NCBI RefSeq assembly: GCF_001721045.1
Contig: NZ_MDER01000025.1
Coordinates: 1-64,000, forward strand
Direction of reading: 5' to 3'
Source: Paenibacillus nuruki
GTDB lineage: Bacteria; Bacillota; Bacilli; Paenibacillales; Paenibacillaceae
Length of the DNA stretch: 64,000 bases
A program made the position numbers and the translations under genes. Numbering within the stretch: the first letter of the stretch is position 1; every line of letters starts with the position of its first letter. The notes under the pieces are model-generated. The model worked only from the letters and a program-made list of their open reading frames with translations, did no database searches and was not told where the DNA came from. Below are positions 1 to 5,742 of this stretch, in pieces.

Positions 1-30
1 TTCCTTTTCGTAATAGTTATTTGAACCGTA

Positions 31-145
31 AAAACTATCATAGTTACTTAGTCAAGATGATTCATTCTCTTTCTTTTTCTATCCTCCTTTTCTAAAATAT
101 GTAATTACACCTTAAAACTATCATAAATATAATTACTTAGTCAAG
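31..145. repeat. Imperfect direct repeat, two copies
   Basis: Copy 1 lies at 31-56 and copy 2 at 114-145. Both have AAAACTATCATA followed by TTACTTAGTCAAG, with spacers of 1 and 7 bases. The copies start 83 bases apart. The flanks differ, so this is a short duplication or paired sites rather than a long repeat. Confidence 0.6.
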
Positions 146-271
146 CTTAGACGATTTTTATTATTAAATTTGTATTTTATTTCTTTTGTAAATATTGTAT
201 TTTGCGAATGTTTCATTGTACAATTAAATACAACATCCTATTTTTAGAACACAAAGCTAATTGAATAATGT

Positions 272-300
272 CCTAAATACTTATAAAGCAAGTATTTAGG
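272..300. promoter_or_regulatory. 11-bp hairpin upstream of the 59-aa membrane protein gene
   Basis: The arms CCTAAATACTT (272-282) and AAGTATTTAGG (290-300) are perfectly complementary around a 7-base loop. No T-run follows on either strand, so an ordinary terminator is unlikely. It sits 33 bases before the start codon at 334 and could be an operator dyad or mRNA leader structure. Confidence 0.4.
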
Positions 301-333
301 CAAAATAAAATACTATTTGAGAAGAGGGATATT

Positions 334-513
334 ATGAGATTTAATAAAATGGCTTTGAATTTAGTCTTATGTTTTTTAACTGGTTTGTTAGCATTTTATA
401 TTGTTGCGCGCACTATTACAATTACAGCCATTTTCGTTTCCCTTGTAGCTACCGGAATTATTGCATTAGGATACTTCGTTGCATATTTATTAAAAAAAAG
501 AAAACTCAAATAG
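334..513 (+). CDS. Small membrane protein, 59 aa, unknown function
   Basis: This 59-residue reading frame starts with ATG at 334, six bases after an AGAGGG ribosome-binding site at about 322-329, and ends at TAG 511-513. It is almost entirely hydrophobic: two predicted membrane helices (about residues 7-24 and 30-53) with a charged C-terminal tail (KKRKLK) that should face the cytoplasm. I do not recognise a family. The good ribosome-binding site and clean membrane topology support a real gene. Its neighbours are also small membrane proteins, and it lies beside a decayed insertion sequence in an accessory stretch. Confidence 0.55.
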   Translation: MRFNKMALNLVLCFLTGLLAFYIVARTITITAIFVSLVATGIIALGYFVAYLLKKRKLK

Positions 514-988
514 TCTCTTTACATAAGAACTTAATTGATTAAGCTTAGTTACCCTTCTTTAAAACAAACAATTAATTATAGTTACTCGTAAGGAAAACTG
601 CTGCATACAACAGATTTATGATTGAAAAACATAGGAAAATATCATAAAAGATCTTCTCCTAAACGTGCTAAGGCACGTTTAGGAGAAATAACAAATCACA
701 ACTACATATCTTCATACTTCTCTATTATTTGCGGATTTCACTTACAATTAACCACATTGCCATTCTTCATTTCTCTGCCAACTAAACTGATAATCAACAT
801 TTATATCTTGATCCAGCAAAAAAGTGTGCTGAAGATAGAACTATATTCAACCCTTTGACTTCTGACAAGGTTTCAGAAATGACGATATTCGGCCAGATTG
901 TGCGTCGAATTCCCTTCTTCAGTAATTGAACGTCCTGATCCATTTCGTAAGACCAACACTGTGTGTAAATGCTAACCTACCCGAACTC
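514..988. other. Gene-free stretch with a 15-bp perfect hairpin
   Basis: No convincing gene was found between the small membrane protein and the insertion sequence. The only strong structure is the hairpin at 654-687. From about 858 the base composition becomes less AT-rich, suggesting the last 130 bases came with, or are debris from, mobile DNA. A short translated run near 880-930 (FGQIVRRIP) vaguely recalls the N-terminus of IS4-type transposases but is too short to call. Confidence 0.5.
654..687. terminator. 15-bp perfect inverted repeat, 4-nt loop
   Basis: The arms at 654-668 and 673-687 are perfectly complementary with a TAAG loop. The plus-strand flank has no T-run; the minus-strand flank has only TTTT a few bases away. 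It could be a weak terminator for the gene at 334-513, although it lies about 140 bases downstream of that stop codon. Confidence 0.4.
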
Positions 989-1006
989 TAAGCTTATGAC
1001 ACAAGG
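989..1006. repeat. Left terminal inverted repeat of the IS
   Basis: The sequence TAAGCTTATGACACAAGG, read inward, matches the inward reading of the right end at 2354-2337 at 15 of 18 positions. It lies about 30 bases beyond the transposase stop codon at 1034-1036. Confidence 0.75.
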
Positions 1007-1033
1007 CTGGAACAAATTTCACATTAAAAATTG

Positions 1034-2270
1034 TTATCTATCCAGCACAGTACGCAGCACCTGTGACTCTTTCCAAATCACTTTGGCTCCCAGCTCTGCA
1101 TCACTTTGCAGCCTAAAATTCTCTGAGTTTGGCCAGAGCAGTCCCACGGCTTCATTCAAGCCGTGGGACTGCTCTGGCAGTTTTCGGGTTTAGTTGGCCA
1201 TTCGGTATAGCACCTGCCACTCTTTTTCACCCATCACGTCCGTACACGCAGCTTCTAGCCACTCGCGTGCCGCTTCGCGTACGTCAAGTGCTGCAGATAG
1301 GCTGTAATCATCGAATACATCAGCACTAATTTGCGCAGCCAGTCGGCTTCGAGGACTTGCAGTTTCTCCACTTCATACCCACTTTGAATATGTAGTAGAA
1401 TCGTTAAATATTCCAGCGTTGTACATACCAGGCTATCTTTTCTGCTTCATCCTTACGCTTTCAAGGGGCAGTTTGGCCCACAAAACTATTCCAAGGGTCT
1501 TCGTCCGGAAGCAGGATGAGTTATCGCAACTGAATAACTGTACTGGAAAGCGGCCATATCCCCCTTTTCGTTCCAAGCGATTTCCGAAATCGAAGCGCAA
1601 GCATCGTTTCCCGGCGAGGGATTCCTTTACGTGTGTCTTGAAGGATCGAAACTTGAATTTGACCGACTGCTGACGCACTCCTTCCCAGACCCGATTTTGG
1701 AGAGCTTGGATCACATAAGTTTGGCCGTCTTGTTCCAATTGCGCAAGATATGCGAAAAAGTCGGCTTCCTAATCGCTGACGTGAATCAGTTTCAGGCCTT
1801 CGGTGTTTCCCTCCATCTCTAACTTTCTTTTTCTTCATAAGGACGTTCTACCTTACGCGTTCCTTTCAGCAAAGGGGCCTCGGGTCCATATCTTTTGGTG
1901 CAGCAGACCCATAGGAAGCCCAGAAGTCTTAAGCGCCAGTATTGAATGCAGCAGTAGACAGCAGTAGACCTTTAGAATATTTACCGGAGCATTCGCCTAG
2001 TCCGGTGTTTTCTCCCGTTTGGCATAGCTCACTTCCGTTGTATCCTGAGCGCAGAGGAACACCGATTTACCGGTTTCCTTCACCTCTTTTAGCGTCACTT
2101 AGCAAAAGGCTTCGGTCAGGATAGGGTTTTAGAGAAGCCGGTAGATCACCCGGGCTTCCACTTCGTCTGCACAAAATGCGTATCTGTTTCAGAAAAGAAA
2201 AGTCTGGACGAGCCAGAGAAGGAATTACAGGGGAAGTCAGCAGGTCAGGCATGCTCCTCATACAAAGTTT
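1034..2270 (-). pseudogene. IS4-family transposase pseudogene (Tn5-like DDE)
   Basis: Joining minus-strand frames rebuilds a Tn5-type transposase from about 2270 to the stop at 1034-1036. In order the fragments show ADEVEARVIYRLL, the first catalytic Asp in AQDTTE (near 2060), GLLHQKIWTR, KLIHVSD-EADFFAYL carrying the second catalytic Asp, and the YREK-signature region YVQRWNI-RFYYIFKVG, ending in KVIWKESQVLRTVLDR. The DREAD motif has its Arg codon replaced by TAG (1769-1771), and the catalytic Glu of the signature is replaced by TAA (1404-1406). Several frameshifts separate the blocks. The exact 5' end is uncertain. The motif assignment rests on known features of IS4/IS50-group transposases. 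Confidence 0.85.
1132..1178. repeat. 21-bp perfect palindrome inside the transposase remnant
   Basis: The arms at 1132-1152 and 1158-1178 are exactly complementary around a 5-base loop (CATTC). On the minus strand it lies within the C-terminal coding part of the dead transposase (LPEQSHGLNEAVGLL). It could be a hairpin kept from the intact element. It has no adjoining T-run. Confidence 0.8.
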
Positions 2271-2336
2271 CTTGTCTGCAGGCTACCAAAAAGAGAGAGT
2301 TTCAGCTACCTCTTATCGATTCCCTTTAATTGGAAT

Positions 2337-2354
2337 CATTGTGTCGCAAGCTTA
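2337..2354. repeat. Right terminal inverted repeat of the IS
   Basis: This is the complement of the left repeat at 989-1006, with mismatches at three positions. Its outermost three bases (2352-2354) form the TAA stop codon of the adjacent minus-strand reading frame, marking the insertion point. Confidence 0.75.
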
Positions 2355-2669
2355 TTGTTTAAACAGAGTTACTTTCCAGATTTCAATAATCTCAATAGCT
2401 ATTTTTAACAAATAATGTGAATCGGCAATTGAATCTACACAATCATCCAAATGTACATAATTATAATACGCTTCAAAAGCAGTTCGATCAGCTATGTAGG
2501 GATTGGCTACAAAATAATTAGGTAATGTATCCATATGAGATTGGTATAAAAGAACACATTGATCCCACTCCAAAAAACATGGCGAAAATAGTTCTTTACA
2601 TTCTGATAAATCTACTCTTTTTTTGATATTCTCTATATTTTTTTCCAAATAAACGAGATATTCCTGCAT
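2352..2669 (-). CDS. Hypothetical protein, 105 aa, probably truncated by the IS
   Basis: The 105-residue acidic, non-membrane protein is of unrecognised family (MQEYLVYLEKN at the start, aromatic-rich middle with YYNYVHLDDCVDS). Its stop codon TAA is formed by the first three bases of the IS inverted repeat, so the original C-terminus was probably cut off by the insertion. The ATG at 2669 is far (about 20 bases) from the only good ribosome-binding site (AGAGGTGA). In-frame ATT codons lie closer, so the true start may be a rare AUU or the site may be misjudged. It may be non-functional. Confidence 0.5.
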   Translation of the reverse strand: MQEYLVYLEKNIENIKKRVDLSECKELFSPCFLEWDQCVLLYQSHMDTLPNYFVANPYIADRTAFEAYYNYVHLDDCVDSIADSHYLLKIAIEIIEIWKVTLFKQ

Positions 2670-2778
2670 TTTAGAATTAATAATAATGATTTCACCTCTA
2701 AGATATTTAGTACATTTTTCTTTTTTTTGATAATATTAAATAATGCTTAAAATAAAGAATGAAAGGAGAATTCATAAT

Positions 2779-2961
2779 ATGTCGTCAAAACGTAAAATCA
2801 TTATATTTATATCAATAGGGATATGCATAATTCTTGTAGGCATGTATAGTCAGCATATATTCGCCTATGCTCCAACAATAGGCTGGTTTGGTGGTTTATT
2901 GTGTCTAATTATTGCTACTTTTATCGCGTTAAATAGATCTTCTGAATCTTTTAAATCATAG
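2779..2961 (+). CDS. Small membrane protein, 60 aa
   Basis: The start is taken at ATG 2779, because AAAGGAGA lies about 9 bases upstream; a further in-frame ATG at 2743 has no ribosome-binding site. The protein has a basic N-terminus (MSSKRK), two membrane helices (about residues 5-22 and 33-51) and a short polar tail. I do not recognise a family. It is followed after 17 bases by another small membrane protein, suggesting a two-gene transcript. Confidence 0.6.
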   Translation: MSSKRKIIIFISIGICIILVGMYSQHIFAYAPTIGWFGGLLCLIIATFIALNRSSESFKS

Positions 2962-2978
2962 AAAAAGGAGGCTTTATC

Positions 2979-3242
2979 ATGAGAATCCTCCTTAAAGCTA
3001 TATCTATTATATGTCCAGTTGTAGCAGTGATTAGCTTACTATTGAGACTGGCTTATCCGCAAGCTATTTGGTTATTAGGATTAGCAGCATTTTCTTACCT
3101 TGTGCTTACTTTAACGCAAGTCATTGAATTTGTTACATTGCATCCTCACAAATATACCCATTTTCAGCGAATTTCAGCCATTTTGGGATTCTTAGTGTGT
3201 GTAGCTAGTTTAGCGTATATTGGTATTATATATAAGCACTGA
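2979..3242 (+). CDS. Small membrane protein, 87 aa
   Basis: ATG at 2979 follows a strong AAAAAGGAGG site. Three hydrophobic stretches (about residues 5-24, 28-50 and 64-84) indicate a three-helix membrane protein, with a His-rich polar loop (TLHPHKYTHF) between helices 2 and 3. No family is recognised. It is likely cotranscribed with the 60-aa membrane protein upstream and converges on the minus-strand gene ending at 3264. Confidence 0.6.
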   Translation: MRILLKAISIICPVVAVISLLLRLAYPQAIWLLGLAAFSYLVLTLTQVIEFVTLHPHKYTHFQRISAILGFLVCVASLAYIGIIYKH

Positions 3243-3263
3243 TATGTAATTCGTATATATTCT

Positions 3264-3551
3264 TTACTTTGTACGACTTACAATACCCGAATATAGCTTT
3301 ATAGTTAATGGTAGACCCAGACTAATACCAATGCTTACACCTACAACAACTACGCTCACTACAGCACGGTTACCCATCACAAAATAAGTATTATGATAAC
3401 TAGAATTCGATTCACCTTGAATGGTTGCATGATTTGTACCGGTTCCTACTGTACAAGCACTAGCGAATAGACCCATAATTACTGCACCTATCATTAGATT
3501 TCGAGTATGATTGTTTGTAAGATAAGGATATTTTGAAGAGCGAATAGTCAT
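3264..3551 (-). CDS. Putative small membrane protein or lipoprotein, 95 aa
   Basis: Starts with ATG at 3551 after GAAAGGATGG. A hydrophobic segment (about residues 20-33) ends in LFASAC, which loosely fits a lipobox, though the polar lead-in is long (18 residues). A second hydrophobic helix is at about 63-85. Between them is a Ser/Asn/Thr-rich stretch (ESNSSYHNTY). It could be a two-helix membrane protein or a lipoprotein with a C-terminal anchor. Function is unknown. Confidence 0.5.
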   Translation of the reverse strand: MTIRSSKYPYLTNNHTRNLMIGAVIMGLFASACTVGTGTNHATIQGESNSSYHNTYFVMGNRAVVSVVVVGVSIGISLGLPLTIKLYSGIVSRTK

Positions 3552-3644
3552 TGTATTCCATCCTTTCTATGATGAAGTACTCCATTACATTACTTCTTTA
3601 CCCCTACGTTTTGAAGTGTATCTTCAACATACAACTAATTCTAC

Positions 3645-3953
3645 TTATGTTGAAATATTAAAAATACGATCTTCTACATGATGGTATGTTGTTAATAATT
3701 GATATGCTGATATCTTGTTCAACCTTTTCAAAATAGCAGGTAAATCTTCAATCTCATATATACCTACAGCGATGGTTATAAAGCTATACGTTTGCTCTGC
3801 GATATAAATATCTGCGCGTGTTGTAGGCATTACTTTAACCAAATGTACATGCTCTTCGCCTAATGTAATCGCATATGATGGATCGATCAGCAAACCTATT
3901 TCTACATATTTAGCATATTGTTCGCCTTGTGGTATTACAATAATTTTTTTCAT
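3645..3953 (-). CDS. Hypothetical protein, 102 aa
   Basis: ATG at 3953 follows AGAGGTG. The 102-residue soluble protein alternates beta-rich hydrophobic stretches (KKIIVIPQG, SFITIAVGIYEI) with a C-terminal helical part (LPAILKRLNKIS). There are no Cys residues or membrane segments. No family is recognised. It is flanked by terminators or gaps on both sides and is probably transcribed alone. Confidence 0.5.
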   Translation of the reverse strand: MKKIIVIPQGEQYAKYVEIGLLIDPSYAITLGEEHVHLVKVMPTTRADIYIAEQTYSFITIAVGIYEIEDLPAILKRLNKISAYQLLTTYHHVEDRIFNIST

Positions 3954-4076
3954 TTGTTTGCACCTCTAGAGTCTATTTTGATATCATTTTTACCACCAAA
4001 ATAACATATATAGATGAAACAAGTGGTACGCTATAACGTAATATAAGAGATTTATTTTTCAATATATCATCATACC

Positions 4077-4108
4077 AAAAAGCGTCTGCTTTAATACAGA
4101 CGCTTTTT
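4077..4108. terminator. Bidirectional rho-independent terminator
   Basis: A 12-bp perfect stem (AAAAAGCGTCTG / CAGACGCTTTTT) with an 8-base loop has T-runs on both strands. On the minus strand it lies about 95 bases after the end of the SnoaL-like reading frame and most likely terminates that transcript. Confidence 0.85.
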
Positions 4109-4203
4109 TATGTGTATTTAATTTATATTTGCTCAAAATCAAAAAATACTTTGCTTAATTTTTTGAGCGAATAAAGACATAGCTGTAATTCATTCCTATT
4201 GTT

Positions 4204-4647
4204 TTAAAACGAATTATGTTTGGACATGATACCTGGATGCTGGACAAAAGACCAGTGAGCACTAACTGTACGCCACTTGTTATTGATTGGGCGAAATACT
4301 GCTGTTGAGTTTCAAAAAGTCTGAAGTTGTTCTTCTCCATGTTCTCCTACTACAAAATTGCGTAAATTGTAACTGAGTACAGCGAGATCAACAGCTTCAC
4401 TAATAGCTACATTTGGATCTATATATTCGCTTCGAATAATATTTGGATTTTTATAATGTGTCAAAATATGCTTTTCTACAGCTACTTTACCGACGAGAAG
4501 TTTTGCAGTAATCGGATCAAAGTAACTGATATCGTTACTATAATTATCGAGATAACCGTAACAATCCCCTTGATTCCAACGCTCATTATTTGCGCGCTCG
4601 ATATCCATAACAATTTCAGCAATTTCGTTGTGGTTCATCGTATTCAT
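4204..4647 (-). pseudogene. SnoaL-like/DUF4440-type protein with an in-frame TGA
   Basis: The intact part (residues 1-111, ATG at 4647 after AAAAGGAG) has the usual start of an NTF2-fold SnoaL-like protein: helix (IVMDIERANNERWNQGD), then YLDNYSNDISYFDP. It stops at TGA 4312-4314. The same frame continues for 35 codons with the expected C-terminus of the family (STAVFRPINNKWRTVSAHWS). The TGA lies exactly where such proteins commonly have Trp (TF-W-NSTAVFR), so one G-to-A change explains it. The full length would be 147 aa, normal for the family. The gene is divergent from an AraC regulator, which may have controlled it. It is either a recent pseudogene, a sequencing error or a readthrough case. 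Confidence 0.7.
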
Positions 4648-4801
4648 TTTTCAAACTCCTTTTCTATGTTATATTGATAAGATGCTATATGATCATTTTA
4701 GGTAATTTAGGATATGAAATAAAGGCTATATCAGGACTAAAAAAGATATAAAATGGACATTATATTTTTATACAACTTTTCACTGAAAGGAAATATATAT
4801 T

Positions 4802-5695
4802 ATGAATGTTCAACTAAATCATGATGTCAAAATAGAAGCTCTAAGATATAATCCACCTTCGCCTTATTCATACGACTTAGAAATTTTCAGTTTTTCCGAA
4901 TTGAAAAAGCGTACACCTGAAGGAAGAATAGATATTAATCATAGATACAAATTCTATATGGTTATTTGCGTGACTCAAGGGGAATGTACTCAATCTATTG
5001 ATTTTGAACTCGTTTTGTGTAAATCAGGAACTCTGTTTGTAGTCTCTCCTAATCAGGTTCATAACTTTGGAAAAGATGAAGATTGGGAGGGTTGGATTAT
5101 TTTATTTCGTTCCGAGTTTCTTATACCTAGGTCTTCAACTTTAAATGAACACAAGCTAGCTTTTGATATTGAAAGACTACCCAAAGTGCTAACGCTCACT
5201 AATACAGAATTAGATCGAGCTGTTTATTCGATTGCTAGAATGATCGAAGATTCTCTAATCTCAGAACCTACCGAAGATGTCCATATGTTATTACGTTATC
5301 AACTTTATACCTTGATGACTTGGCTTCATATTTTGCACAAAAATACTCTTCCCATAACCTATACTCAATTATCACAACGTTTTATTCATTTCCATAAGCT
5401 TGTCGAGACACATTTCGCTGAATGGAGTCATGTTAGCGAGTATGCGCACTATTTAAATTGTACTGAAAAAACATTAACCAGAGCTTCTATAGAAGCAACC
5501 GGAATGACTGCCAAAGCTTTTATTTCTGCTCGAATGATCTTAGAAGCGAAGCGATTACTTGTGCATACCGATCAATCGGTCAGTCACATTGCAGAACATC
5601 TTAACTTCAAAGAAGCAACCCATTTCAGTAAATTTTTCAAAAGAGAAACGGGATATACGCCTTCTGATTTTCGAGAACAAGCTATAGAATGGTAA
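4802..5695 (+). CDS. AraC-family transcriptional regulator
   Basis: The 297-residue protein has an N-terminal cupin-like sensing domain (about 25-120, with the SPNQVHNFG strand typical of AraC cupins) and a C-terminal double helix-turn-helix (about 195-292). Helix 1 region is WSHVSEYAHYLNCTEKTLTRA; helix 2 region is VSHIAEHLNFKEATHFSKFF followed by KRETGYTPSDFR, the classic AraC end. ATG at 4802 follows AAAGGAA. It is divergent from the SnoaL-like gene (154-base gap), its most likely local target. The inducer is unknown. Confidence 0.9.
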   Translation: MNVQLNHDVKIEALRYNPPSPYSYDLEIFSFSELKKRTPEGRIDINHRYKFYMVICVTQGECTQSIDFELVLCKSGTLFVVSPNQVHNFGKDEDWEGWIILFRSEFLIPRSSTLNEHKLAFDIERLPKVLTLTNTELDRAVYSIARMIEDSLISEPTEDVHMLLRYQLYTLMTWLHILHKNTLPITYTQLSQRFIHFHKLVETHFAEWSHVSEYAHYLNCTEKTLTRASIEATGMTAKAFISARMILEAKRLLVHTDQSVSHIAEHLNFKEATHFSKFFKRETGYTPSDFREQAIEW

Positions 5696-5701
5696 ACAAA
5701 A

Positions 5702-5730
5702 AAACTCTCTAACGTTAAGAGAGTTTCTTT
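5702..5730. terminator. Bidirectional terminator between convergent genes
   Basis: The stem AAACTCTCT (5702-5710) / AGAGAGTTT (5718-5726) is followed by TCTTTG on the plus strand and preceded by an A-run. It serves the AraC gene and probably the convergent hybrid kinase ending at 5743. Confidence 0.75.
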
Positions 5731-5742
5731 GTTTAGGTTGTA

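Larger units (their letters stand above)
1..333. other. AT-rich non-coding left edge with a direct repeat and a hairpin
   Basis: No convincing gene is seen in this stretch. It carries an imperfect direct repeat (31-56 and 114-145) in which AAAACTATCATA and TTACTTAGTCAAG recur, separated by one base in the first copy and seven in the second. It also carries an 11-bp perfect hairpin at 272-300, just upstream of the small membrane gene at 334. Whether these are promoter or operator elements cannot be told from sequence alone. Confidence 0.6.
989..2354 (-). mobile_element. Degenerate IS4-family (Tn5/IS50-like) insertion sequence
   Basis: The element is about 1.37 kb, a normal size for the family. 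It is bounded by imperfect terminal inverted repeats (989-1006 and 2337-2354, 15 of 18 positions matching) whose inner part reads GACACAA, similar to the ACACAAG end of IS50. The minus strand encodes fragments of a Tn5-type transposase in several frames. Base composition is visibly richer in G+C than the AT-rich flanks. Numerous stops and frameshifts show it is dead. No clear target-site duplication was seen. Confidence 0.8.

Noticed and set aside
622-858. 78-codon plus-strand open frame
   Set aside because: It begins with TTG without a ribosome-binding site, runs through the 15-bp hairpin and has no recognisable composition or motif.
1129-1822. Plus-strand open frames across the IS
   Set aside because: They are antisense to the transposase remnant, which explains the region better.
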